Below are positions 20,386 to 29,466 of a stretch of DNA of 64,000 nucleotides, one piece after another; position 1 is the first letter of the stretch; each line of letters starts with the position of its first letter. The notes beneath the pieces were generated by a model. It did no database searches. It was not told the origin of the DNA and saw only the letters and a list, made by a program, of their open reading frames with translations. Origin of the DNA: Neorhizobium galegae bv. orientalis str. HAMBI 540 (GTDB taxonomy: Bacteria > Pseudomonadota > Alphaproteobacteria > Rhizobiales > Rhizobiaceae); contig NZ_HG938353.1 in NCBI RefSeq assembly GCF_000731315.1, positions 4,153,501 to 4,217,500 of the forward strand, in the 5' to 3' direction. A program made the position numbers and the translations under genes.

Positions 20386-20457
20386 AGGGCTCTCCTTCAC
20401 GATTCTCTGTTGGTGTAAATGTGAGCTTCCCGCTCAAAGTTTTCAATGGCCGCTATC

Positions 20458-23400
20458 TCACTTTGTTTTGAGTTCCGCAAGCGAGCGTGACAGCAGTTCC
20501 GCGGGCAGCGTAACCACTTGCGCCGACTCGGTATAGACCAGCACGCATTCGAAGCTCTTTGCCGGATAAAGCGGCCGCAGGATTTCGCAATAGATGGCGA
20601 GCTGCGCCCGATGCGACAGCGGCACGTCCTCCAACGTTTTCGGGGGTACGCGATTGGTCTTGTAGTCGAGGACGATCACCCGGTCTTCGGTGACCACCAG
20701 CCGGTCGATGCGGCCGGAGATCGCGTAGTCGCGGCCTTCCAGCGTCAGCGTGCCCATGATCGAGACCTCCGACTGGCTACGCTCGGAAAAAACCGGCCCG
20801 AGTTCGGCATGCGAAAGCACCGACATGACGCTGGCGACGAGCTTTTCGCGCTCCGCCGCCGGCCAGAAACGGGCCGCACGGTCCGCATAACGACGGGCGG
20901 CAGAGGCGCGTTCGGCCTTGGGAGAATCCGTCAGCATCTGCAGCATGCGATGGACCAGCTTGCCCTTCTGCAGCGCCAATCCCGCGCGGTCCTTTTGGTC
21001 GGCAAACAGCGGCGAAGTGACGATCAGATCATCCGCGTCGTCATCGATCATCGTGCCGGCGCCGGAAGGGCTGAGAGGTCGCGGCAGGATCTTTTGCGCC
21101 GGCAGGGCGCGGGAGAGGCTTGCCGGAAGCGGTCGCTTGTCAGCTGCCGCGGCCTCCTTGTGCGCAATCTTCGGTGCCTGGCCGGGAGCGGCCGGGAGGC
21201 GCCACCTGAAACCGCCCCATTGGTCGTCGGAACCCTGAAACTCCGCCGCGCTGCAATGGTGTTCGTCTGCGGCAAGCGCCTTGGAGATCATCGACTGCCA
21301 GGTGTCTGGATTGTCGATCTTGCCGCGATAACCGCAGACGATCAGCCGGTCAGCGGCCCGCGTCATGCCGACATAAAGCAGCCGGCGATATTCCTCCTCG
21401 GTCGAGGTCCTGATCCGATCGTCATCGGCTGATGTCATCGCATTGGTCAGCATCTTGCCCGGAACCCAGGCCGGCACGCTGTCGCCACCGATCCGGAGCA
21501 GCCGGAATTTCGGCACATGCGAGGAGATGAACGCCTTCGAGCCGCTGTCGACCAGGAACACCACCGGCGCTTCCAGCCCCTTGGAAGCGTGCACGGTCAT
21601 GATCCGCACCTCGTTGCGGCCGCCGTCCTGCTCGCGCTTCACCTCCGGCGACTCGATCTCCAGGGTCGAAATGAACGCCTGCAGGCCCGGCAGTCCATTG
21701 GTCTCGTGGTCGAGCGCAAAGGTCAGGAACTCGTCGAGAATGTCACCGGCCTCGGTCCCGAGCCGGCCAAGGAATTTCCGCCGCCCGCCCTGCGCCCCGA
21801 GAATCCGGGCAAACAGATCATGCGGGCTGAGCTGCCGCGAGAGGCTGAGAAGATGCTGGAGCCTGTCGGCCGCATCGCGGAACCGGAGCGGCTGTTCGTC
21901 GCCCAGGCGGATGAGCTGTGTCCAGGCGCTCGTATTCTCCGCCCGTAAAGCCGCGACTTCGAAGACGTCCTCTTCCGAGAGATTGAAGAGCGGGCTTTTG
22001 AGCAGCGCCGCCAGCGAAAGGTCGTCCTGCGGCAAAAGCAGGAAGCGACCGAGCGCCAGGAGATCCTGCACCGCGATATGGCTGGTCAGCCGCAGCCGGT
22101 CGGCACCGGCGACGGGGATATTGTCGCGACGTTTCAGCGCCCGCGTCAGCGCATTGACGAAGGCATCGCGTTTCCGGACCAGAACGAGGATATCGCCGGC
22201 CTCGATCGGCCGCTCGACGCCCTTTTCGATGATCGTCTCCTTTCCGATCATCTCCTCGATCCGGTTGGCGATCCGGCCGGCGAGAATGGCGGAGGGCGCC
22301 TTGTCGGGCGTCGAATCGAATGGCGCCGTCCAGTCTTCCTCCTGTTCGGCGACTTCCGGCACCACCACGTCCCAGAGATCGACGGCGCCCGGGTGGCCGA
22401 TCCGGTTGGAGCGGTGCTGCACCGGTTCGCCCAGCGCGCTGAGGCCCCGAAAGTTCTCCTCCAGAGAAAACACCTGGTCGACGGCTGCGAGCACATCGGC
22501 CGTGGAGCGGAAGGAGAGGGGCAGCCGCACCGAGTGGAAGGCCTGGTCGCTGGCCCGCACCCGTTTTTCCGTCTCGCTGCGTTCTTCCGCAAACCGCTCT
22601 GGCCGGGCGCCCTGGAAGGAATAGATCGACTGCTTTTCGTCGCCGACGGCAAAGATGGTCCGGCGGGTCTCGCGGGCGCTGGCACCGGAATAGAAATCCT
22701 CGGCGAGCGACTTGATCACCGTCCACTGGATCGGGCTGGTATCCTGCGCCTCGTCGACGAGAATGTGGTCGATGCCCTGGTCGAGCTTGTAATGCACCCA
22801 GGCGCCGACGCCATCGCGGGTGAGAAGATCGGCGGTGCGGGCGATCAGGTCCTCGAAATCGAGCAGGCTGCGTTGTTTCTTCAGGTCCTCGTAATCGTCG
22901 TTGAGGCGTTGCGCCAGCGTCAGCGCCGCCTTGGTCGCGAGGAACATCCGGATCAGCCGCAGCCGGTCGCGACAAGCGACGACATGGGCGCGGGCGATTG
23001 CCACCGCTTCGGCGAGTTCCGGAGCGGTTGTCGTCATCGCCTTGGCGATCAACGAGCTATCGGCCTTCGGCTTGCCCTCGCGGGTGAGAAAGATCTGGTC
23101 GAGATGCTGGGCCCGCTTCAGGACATCCGGCTCCTTGGCGACCAGCCGAAGACCATAGGCGACCTCAGTGACCTTCTGGCCGCCCTTCTGGTCGGCAAGC
23201 GCGAGATAGAGATCGAGCGTCAGGCCGGAAAGCCCGGGCAGAGGCCAGTAGCCGGCTGCGATACTGTCTTCCGTATCGGCCGGGCCGAGCCCCAAGGCGT
23301 GCTTGAGTTCTACGCCGATGCCGCCGTGCCGTTCGGCATGGGCAATGAAGCGGCGGATCGCGGTGCGGTTGGCGATGATGTCGCCGAGCAGCGTTTCGAG

Positions 23401-24003
23401 CCCGAATTCGTCTCCGAGATCCAGCACATGCGCAAAGGCTTCCGCGAGCCCCGGGTCTTCTTCCGCAGAGGTCGCCGTCAGCAGCGAGCGGCGCGCATCG
23501 GCGAGCAGGGCAGAGGCGGCGCGGTCGTCGAGCACCGAAAAATGCCCGGCGACATTGGCTTCGAGCGGAAACTGGTGCAGCAGCGCTTCGCAGAAGGCGT
23601 GGATGGTCTGGATCTTCAGCCCGCCCGGCGTTTCCAGCGCCTTGGCGAACAGTCTTCGCGCTTCGGCGAGCTTGAGGAAATCCGGCTCAGCACCTTCGAT
23701 GCTTGCGATCCTTTTGCGCAGTTCGTCGTCCGAAAGCACCGTCCATTCCGAAAGCCGCTGGAAGACGCGGTTCGACATCTCCGATGCCGCAGCCTTCGTG
23801 TAGGTGAGGCAGAGGATCGACGATGGCCGGCAGCCGGCGAGTAGCAGCCGGATGACCCGCTGGGTCAGCACATGCGTCTTGCCGGAACCGGCATTGGCCG
23901 AAACCCAGGCGGAACTTATGGGATCGGAGGCGAGCGATTGCTGCACCGTCGTCCAATCGATCCACTTGATCGGGTCGTCGCCCTCCGGAGCCAGATCACT
24001 CAT
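20458..24003 (-). CDS. addA: Double-strand break repair helicase AddA
   Basis: The 1181-residue subunit of the AddAB helicase-nuclease processes DNA ends for recombination. It is a UvrD-type helicase with Walker A SANAGSGKTH (residues 35-44), the motif II region LVDEAQDTSPIQW, and VHASKGLEAPVV. The C-terminal RecB-type nuclease has VLDYKTNRVP with the catalytic Asp and Lys. I chose ATG 24003, overlapping the addB stop by 8 bp; frames further upstream lie inside addB. Confidence 0.95.
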   Translation of the reverse strand: MSDLAPEGDDPIKWIDWTTVQQSLASDPISSAWVSANAGSGKTHVLTQRVIRLLLAGCRPSSILCLTYTKAAASEMSNRVFQRLSEWTVLSDDELRKRIASIEGAEPDFLKLAEARRLFAKALETPGGLKIQTIHAFCEALLHQFPLEANVAGHFSVLDDRAASALLADARRSLLTATSAEEDPGLAEAFAHVLDLGDEFGLETLLGDIIANRTAIRRFIAHAERHGGIGVELKHALGLGPADTEDSIAAGYWPLPGLSGLTLDLYLALADQKGGQKVTEVAYGLRLVAKEPDVLKRAQHLDQIFLTREGKPKADSSLIAKAMTTTAPELAEAVAIARAHVVACRDRLRLIRMFLATKAALTLAQRLNDDYEDLKKQRSLLDFEDLIARTADLLTRDGVGAWVHYKLDQGIDHILVDEAQDTSPIQWTVIKSLAEDFYSGASARETRRTIFAVGDEKQSIYSFQGARPERFAEERSETEKRVRASDQAFHSVRLPLSFRSTADVLAAVDQVFSLEENFRGLSALGEPVQHRSNRIGHPGAVDLWDVVVPEVAEQEEDWTAPFDSTPDKAPSAILAGRIANRIEEMIGKETIIEKGVERPIEAGDILVLVRKRDAFVNALTRALKRRDNIPVAGADRLRLTSHIAVQDLLALGRFLLLPQDDLSLAALLKSPLFNLSEEDVFEVAALRAENTSAWTQLIRLGDEQPLRFRDAADRLQHLLSLSRQLSPHDLFARILGAQGGRRKFLGRLGTEAGDILDEFLTFALDHETNGLPGLQAFISTLEIESPEVKREQDGGRNEVRIMTVHASKGLEAPVVFLVDSGSKAFISSHVPKFRLLRIGGDSVPAWVPGKMLTNAMTSADDDRIRTSTEEEYRRLLYVGMTRAADRLIVCGYRGKIDNPDTWQSMISKALAADEHHCSAAEFQGSDDQWGGFRWRLPAAPGQAPKIAHKEAAAADKRPLPASLSRALPAQKILPRPLSPSGAGTMIDDDADDLIVTSPLFADQKDRAGLALQKGKLVHRMLQMLTDSPKAERASAARRYADRAARFWPAAEREKLVASVMSVLSHAELGPVFSERSQSEVSIMGTLTLEGRDYAISGRIDRLVVTEDRVIVLDYKTNRVPPKTLEDVPLSHRAQLAIYCEILRPLYPAKSFECVLVYTESAQVVTLPAELLSRSLAELKTK

Positions 24004-27000
24004 CGGCTTCCGCCTCCTCGTCGTCGGCCGTCGACCATTCGGCGACGCGGGCGAGATGGTCGTATTCGCCGCCGAAATCATTTTGGGCCATCGGCACGAG
24101 CCGCGATGCGAAGCCGGCTTCGCCATTGCGCAGCGTGATCACGAAGCGGGTGAGCTGTTCGATCGATTCGTCGGCCAGATCGATCGCCGATTTCGGTTGC
24201 CGCTTGGCCGTCGCGCTCGAACCCTCGTTGTTGACTTTGTCTTCCCGGAACCGATCGCCGGGACGCAGCCGGACATAGAGCAGCTGGTCGGGCGTCAACG
24301 GACCCGCATCCTTGAACGCTCCGGCTCTGAGCGCCGCCGCCTCAAGGCCGAGCTGCGGATCGAGCAGCGCCCGAGCCTGGGATACCGAGGGGTTGAGACC
24401 GGTCTTGTAGTCGATGAGATCGGCGAGACCCGATCCCTTGATATCGATCCGGTCCGCAATACCAGTGACGCGGATACCGGCTGGCTCTAGCTCCCAGCCG
24501 GCCCCGACTTCCGTCATCGTCCTGCGAATATCCGGCGCGCGCTCGACTTCCCAATCCAGGAAGGCGCGGGCGACTTCGACAAAACGGGGCCGCCAGACGC
24601 GGTCGATATGGGTTGGCAGCTGTTCGGCGTCGAACAGTTCCTGAGTGATCCGGCGCATAGCCTCTTTGGCCGCAGGCATGCCCGGCTTGTGGCCCTCGCG
24701 GGTATAACGGTCGATGATCGCGTGATAGAGCGTGCCGCGCTCGGAGGCGCCTGGATCGCGGTTGAACGGGGCGAGCGGATCGAGTTTGAGGATGCGGCGG
24801 GCATAGATCGAATAAGGGTCGCGGCGCAGGCGCCCGACCTCGCTGAAGGAATATTTTACTGGCTGCAGATCCGCCGGCGGCTTGGGGGCCGGGCGCTTGG
24901 AGACCGGTTGGTTTTCGCCGGTGTCGATCATGGAAGCCCAATCGCGATATTGGTGGCCGCGCGCCTTGAGCTCGTCCGCGAACTGCCGTCCACCCAGCGC
25001 AAGCAGCCTCTGCAGCCAGCGTGAAGCGACAGTTGGCGTGGATCCTTGGCGCATCGAGCGCGAAAGGATCAGATGCCGCGTGCCGCAGGCCATCTCGAAA
25101 TCGTGGGCAAGCTGGCCGATCCGCCGTTCCGGCGGTTCCAGCCCCATGTCAGTCTTCATGGTGCGGGACAGGAACGGGTTGTTGACCGTCTGCCCCGGCC
25201 AGGACCCCTCGTTGAGCCCGCCGAGGATCATCGTGTCGACGCTCTGCAACCGGGCTTCGAGAGTACCGAAGATGAAGATGCGCGGATGGCTGAGCGAACG
25301 CGGTTTTACCGCCTCGCCGGTCGTCAGGGCCATGACGATGTCGATCCATTGCGGACCATCCGCCTCCATCTGTCCGTCAGTCTCGATGACTTCGGAGAGC
25401 AGCCCCGATAGTTTTTCGCCGGCTTCTCCAGACCAGAGCGCTGCGAGGTCTCGCCGTTCATCGATGCAGATCGCCTCAAGTGCGCGACCGGTGCGATCGG
25501 CCCATTCGGATAGCGTGAGTTTTGCCGTAAGGCCGCGCCCATCCGGCCGGCGGCGGACGAGGGCGGAAGCGAGCGGCTCGACCGCTTTCGCCAGCCGCTG
25601 CGCAAGATCGCGCGCCTTGCCGGCGGCATCGGTCGGCAGCGATAGCCGCCAGTGCGGCGCATGCCTGTCTTCGAGCTGGGCGGCAAGCTGGGTTTCGAGC
25701 AGGGGTTCCAGCGCGGAAATGTCCATGTCGCCGAGACCACCGCGTAGCGCCAGGATTTCGAGCGCTTCGACGGCCGATCGCAGGTCCGCGGCCGGCAGGC
25801 CGAGGCGCATCAGCGGATGCTTGATCAGCGCGGCGATCGCCACCGGGTCGCCCGGCCGGAGCGTCGCTTCGAGTAGAAGCTGGGTCAGCGTGCCCTGCGG
25901 CGTGCCGGAGAGGGCCGAGCCGGCGGAATCGTCGGCGAGCAGGCCGAAACGGGAAAGCTCGGCGGTCACCCGGCGGGCAAGCGCCCGATCAGGCGTGATC
26001 AGTGCGGCCTGGCTCTCGCCACCGTTTTTGCCGGGCTGTTCGAGCGCAAGCCGGAGCGCGATGGCGATCGCGACGGCCTCTTCGCGTTCGTTCGAGGCTT
26101 CGATCAGCGAGACGTCGGCAAAGGCTTGGGCCAGGAGGGAGGGGTCGGCGTTGTCCCGCCACGCGCTCCAGCGGTCGGTCGCCTTGGCGGGCACCAGCGC
26201 CTGGGAGAGGGCTTCGGCGCGGAAGGCGAGATCGCCCGGAACTTCGCCAAGCACGGCCACGTCTTCTCGCGTCGCGCCGAGTTTTTTAAGCAGCCGCGAC
26301 AGGCCGAATTGCGAATGGCTGCGGCTGGCGGGTTCGGGTTTGCCGTCAAAGGCCTCTTCGCCAATCATCGCCCATTGATCCGCCGGCATCGAGAGATCGA
26401 GCCCCGGCAGCACGACAGTGCCGTTCGGAAGGCTGGAGATCGCCGCGATCAGGTCGGCAGCAGCCGGCACCGACCCGGTCGAACCCGCAACGATCACTGG
26501 TCCCTTGTGATCCCGGGAGGCAATCCGCCGCGCTTCGCCCCGCAGGATAGCTGCCTGGTGTTTTGCCGGTGAAGAACGGCGCAGTTCTTCGAGGCGGATG
26601 GGCCAGAAGGCACTGGCGATCGACAGAAACTCGGCGGTCAGCTGCCACCAGAGCGCATGTTCGCCGGTATCGAGTTTTTTGAGATCGGCCCAGTCGCGCT
26701 CTTCGGTCTCGACCGCGTCGATGAGCTCGGCCAAGGCGCGAGCGAGCCAGATGGCATCGGCGGGGCTGGCGGGTGCGACGAGCGGCGATTCCGAATGCAC
26801 GTCGAGCACGATCTTTGGGAGCTGGTTACGCCAGGCAAGAATCAGGCGGCCGAGTTCGAGCAGGCGCGCGGTGCCGCCGATCGGCAGCGCCAGATCCATT
26901 TCATCAGGCGCTACGAGATCGAAATAGCCGCTGTCGTCATCGGTTTCGCCAAGCGGCCGGATGACCGGCAGGATCGCCGATCGGCCGCCGAGCAGGTCGA

Positions 27001-27199
27001 CGAATTCCGAGCGCAGCACGCGGGCAGACCGTCGCGTCGGCACGTAGATGGTCACGTCGGCGAGCGAAAGCGGATCGGCCGGATCGTAGCGGAAGGTCTC
27101 GTTGAGTCGGCCGTCACAAAGTGCGGCTGCCAGAGTCTTCAGGAACGGCGCTCCGGCGGGGATCGAAAACACCCGCTTCTTGCCGGATAGCGTGGTCAT
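23996..27199 (-). CDS. addB: Double-strand break repair protein AddB
   Basis: The 1067-residue partner of AddA has an inactive helicase-like N-terminus without a canonical Walker A (IPAGAPFLKTLA) and a C-terminal RecB-type nuclease domain with LADLIDYKTGLNP. This is the alphaproteobacterial AddB layout; the second nuclease would cut the other strand. The start ATG 27199 overlaps the murU stop by 4 bp, and the 3' end overlaps addA by 8 bp. Confidence 0.94.
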   Translation of the reverse strand: MTTLSGKKRVFSIPAGAPFLKTLAAALCDGRLNETFRYDPADPLSLADVTIYVPTRRSARVLRSEFVDLLGGRSAILPVIRPLGETDDDSGYFDLVAPDEMDLALPIGGTARLLELGRLILAWRNQLPKIVLDVHSESPLVAPASPADAIWLARALAELIDAVETEERDWADLKKLDTGEHALWWQLTAEFLSIASAFWPIRLEELRRSSPAKHQAAILRGEARRIASRDHKGPVIVAGSTGSVPAAADLIAAISSLPNGTVVLPGLDLSMPADQWAMIGEEAFDGKPEPASRSHSQFGLSRLLKKLGATREDVAVLGEVPGDLAFRAEALSQALVPAKATDRWSAWRDNADPSLLAQAFADVSLIEASNEREEAVAIAIALRLALEQPGKNGGESQAALITPDRALARRVTAELSRFGLLADDSAGSALSGTPQGTLTQLLLEATLRPGDPVAIAALIKHPLMRLGLPAADLRSAVEALEILALRGGLGDMDISALEPLLETQLAAQLEDRHAPHWRLSLPTDAAGKARDLAQRLAKAVEPLASALVRRRPDGRGLTAKLTLSEWADRTGRALEAICIDERRDLAALWSGEAGEKLSGLLSEVIETDGQMEADGPQWIDIVMALTTGEAVKPRSLSHPRIFIFGTLEARLQSVDTMILGGLNEGSWPGQTVNNPFLSRTMKTDMGLEPPERRIGQLAHDFEMACGTRHLILSRSMRQGSTPTVASRWLQRLLALGGRQFADELKARGHQYRDWASMIDTGENQPVSKRPAPKPPADLQPVKYSFSEVGRLRRDPYSIYARRILKLDPLAPFNRDPGASERGTLYHAIIDRYTREGHKPGMPAAKEAMRRITQELFDAEQLPTHIDRVWRPRFVEVARAFLDWEVERAPDIRRTMTEVGAGWELEPAGIRVTGIADRIDIKGSGLADLIDYKTGLNPSVSQARALLDPQLGLEAAALRAGAFKDAGPLTPDQLLYVRLRPGDRFREDKVNNEGSSATAKRQPKSAIDLADESIEQLTRFVITLRNGEAGFASRLVPMAQNDFGGEYDHLARVAEWSTADDEEAEADE

Positions 27200-27942
27200 G
27201 CCTCCACCGGATAACGCGCGATCACCGCTTCGGCTTCGGGCAGCGCTTCCGGCGTGCCGACGGTGATCCAGTGGCCGTCGAGCATGGTTCCGTAGAGCCG
27301 GCCGCGGGCGATCGCCTTGTCGAAATAGATATTGATGTTGAAGGCATCGGATGGCGCGTCATCCAGAAAGGACGGGCTCATCGCGAAAGCGCCGGCATAA
27401 ACGACCGGGTTGGCCGGATCGTCCCGGTAGCGCCTCAACCGGCCATCCGCATCCATGCCAAAATCGTTGATGCCGTTATGCCCGGTCGTGTTGTCGATGT
27501 CGACGCAGAGCATCGCCATGTCCATGCGCTCTGGATCGAAGAATTCCGCCAGGTGCTGCAGGTTGGTGGGCTTGCCCGGGGTCTCGCCGATCCAGAAGAG
27601 GTCGGCATTCATGACGAAAATCGTGCTGCGATCGAGAAGCTTCAGCCCCTTCACGATACCGCCGCCATTATTCATCAGCGCGTCGCGCTCGTCGGAGATG
27701 AGGATTTCGAGGCCCTTATAGGCCGCAAGATGCGTCGCCATTTGGTCGGCGAAGTGGTGGACGTTGACGACGGCCCGCTCGACGCCGGCTTCTCTCAGCG
27801 AATCCAGCACGTAGTCGATCATCGGCTTGCCGGCGACCGGCACCAGCGGCTTCGGCATCGTGTTGGTGATCGGCCGCATCCGGGTGCCGAGCCCTGCGGC
27901 AAGCACCATCGCCTGTTTGATGGGGGCTCGTTGAATGGTCAT
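27196..27942 (-). CDS. murU: N-acetylmuramate-1-phosphate uridylyltransferase (MurU-like)
   Basis: The 248-residue sugar nucleotidyltransferase has the signature MVLAAGLGTRMRPITNTMPKP near the N-terminus and VMNADLFW with the metal-binding Asp. The specific call is MurU, which turns MurNAc-1-phosphate into UDP-MurNAc. It rests on the adjacent AmgK-like kinase, since the two form a known cell-wall recycling pair that bypasses de novo UDP-MurNAc synthesis. The ATG at 27942 is chosen; a TTG two codons earlier is possible. Confidence 0.82.
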   Translation of the reverse strand: MTIQRAPIKQAMVLAAGLGTRMRPITNTMPKPLVPVAGKPMIDYVLDSLREAGVERAVVNVHHFADQMATHLAAYKGLEILISDERDALMNNGGGIVKGLKLLDRSTIFVMNADLFWIGETPGKPTNLQHLAEFFDPERMDMAMLCVDIDNTTGHNGINDFGMDADGRLRRYRDDPANPVVYAGAFAMSPSFLDDAPSDAFNINIYFDKAIARGRLYGTMLDGHWITVGTPEALPEAEAVIARYPVEA

Positions 27943-27954
27943 CGGCAACCGTAA

Positions 27955-29466
27955 TTATGATTCGGGCAGTTCTATTCCAGCCCGACGGCACCAATCGCGC
28001 AAGGGGGTGAGCACATCGTGGCTCAGCGCCGTTGCGAGATAGCGGAGCGTCCGCGGCATGTGCTTCAGATAGCCCGGCTTGCCATCCCGCTGCAAGAGCC
28101 GCACCCAGAGGCCGGCGAGTTTGCAGTTGCGCTGCGCCGCCATGATTGCCCAGGCTTTCAGGAACGTCGGCTCGTCGAAGGCCCCGAGGGCACGGCGAAG
28201 CGTCACGTAATCCAGCATCAGCTGATCGGCAAGCGCCTTCGGAATGTCGACGCGGGCGTCCTGGACGATCGAGGCGAGGTCATAGGCGGTTGGGCCGATC
28301 ATCGAATCCTGGAAATCGATCAGGCCGACGCGCCGCACGCCGGATTCATGCGGCCGCCAGATGATGTTCGGCGAATGGAAATCCCGCAGCAGCAGGTTCT
28401 TCTCGACGCCGTCGAGCTCGCGGATGAGATTGTCCCAGATCGCCAGATATTCCTGCCGTTCCTCGTCAGTCGCCGGCGTTCCGCGTTTCCAGGGCAGGTG
28501 CCAGTCAACGAGGAGCCGCGCCTCCATCTTCATGGCCGTCGGGTCGAAATCGGGAATATGGTGGATATGGCCGTCGCCGACCGGCAGGTCCTGGCGCATC
28601 TCGTGGCTGTGCAGGAAGGCCAGGCACACGATGCTTTCGCGGTAGCGTTCCTCGATGGGATTGCCGTCTTCGTCGACGGCCCCCTCCTCGCCGAGATTTT
28701 CGAGCAGCAGGATGCCCTGGTCGTAATCCACATGCAGCACTTCCGGTGCCGCCAAGCCCAGTTCGCGCAAGTATTCGTCGATCGCCACGAAGGGATAGGG
28801 GTCTTCCGCCAGATGCGCGACCTTGGGATAGGGTTTGCCATCGAGAACCGGCGGCCCTTGCGCCGGGCGCGGCCAGTCCATCAGGATCAGCGTTTCGCCG
28901 TTTGCGATTGTCACGCTCTCATAGGCGCGGGTCGAGGCGTCGCCTGTGAGGAAACGCCGTCGGGCGCCGGGGTAACCGTGGCTGTCGAGAAATTCGCGGA
29001 TCGCCAGCACGCGGCGGATGCGCTGCATCTGCGCCTCCGGTGCCGTGATCGTCGCGGTCCGGCCGCTGCCGCTCTGTTCGAGCTTGAGCTGGATGCGGGT
29101 CTGCGGCAACAACGTGTCGGCGACCTCAGGCCATTCCACCAGACAGATGCCGCCGGAAAGCGCCTCGTCGAAACCAAGCTCGTCCAGTTCGGAGGCATCG
29201 CCAAGCCGATAGAGATCGAAATGTGAGACCGGAATGCGCAGCTCGTAGCTTTGCACCAGCGTGAAGGTCGGGCTCGGCACTTCAAGCTCGTCTTCATCCG
29301 CCAGCGCCCGCAAAAAAGCCCGGGCGAAGGTCGATTTGCCGGCACCCAGATCGCCGGAAAGGGCGATCCAGTCGCCCTTCTTCAGCGCCAGCGCCAGATC
29401 TTCGCCGAGACGGATCGTTTCAGCCTCGTCGGCAAGCGTCAGGGTAAGAGCTGCCTCACCACTCAT
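27955..29466 (-). CDS. Fusion of TsaE (tRNA t6A synthesis ATPase) and AmgK-type sugar kinase
   Basis: The 503-residue protein has two domains. Residues 1 to about 155 are TsaE, the ATPase of tRNA threonylcarbamoyladenosine synthesis, with Walker A GDLGAGKST at 38-46 and SPTFTLVQSYE. From about 165 on it is an aminoglycoside-phosphotransferase-fold kinase with LRDFHSPNI (catalytic Asp362) and LIDFQDSMIGP. The kinase half resembles AmgK, which phosphorylates MurNAc/GlcNAc at the anomeric position, and murU follows 12 bp later. The start ATG 29466 overlaps the divL stop. Confidence 0.87.
   Translation of the reverse strand: MSGEAALTLTLADEAETIRLGEDLALALKKGDWIALSGDLGAGKSTFARAFLRALADEDELEVPSPTFTLVQSYELRIPVSHFDLYRLGDASELDELGFDEALSGGICLVEWPEVADTLLPQTRIQLKLEQSGSGRTATITAPEAQMQRIRRVLAIREFLDSHGYPGARRRFLTGDASTRAYESVTIANGETLILMDWPRPAQGPPVLDGKPYPKVAHLAEDPYPFVAIDEYLRELGLAAPEVLHVDYDQGILLLENLGEEGAVDEDGNPIEERYRESIVCLAFLHSHEMRQDLPVGDGHIHHIPDFDPTAMKMEARLLVDWHLPWKRGTPATDEERQEYLAIWDNLIRELDGVEKNLLLRDFHSPNIIWRPHESGVRRVGLIDFQDSMIGPTAYDLASIVQDARVDIPKALADQLMLDYVTLRRALGAFDEPTFLKAWAIMAAQRNCKLAGLWVRLLQRDGKPGYLKHMPRTLRYLATALSHDVLTPLRDWCRRAGIELPES

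Noticed and set aside
22078..23844. A 588-codon frame opposite addA
   Set aside because: It is antisense to a well-supported gene and shows no domain; long antisense frames are expected in G+C-rich DNA with this codon bias.
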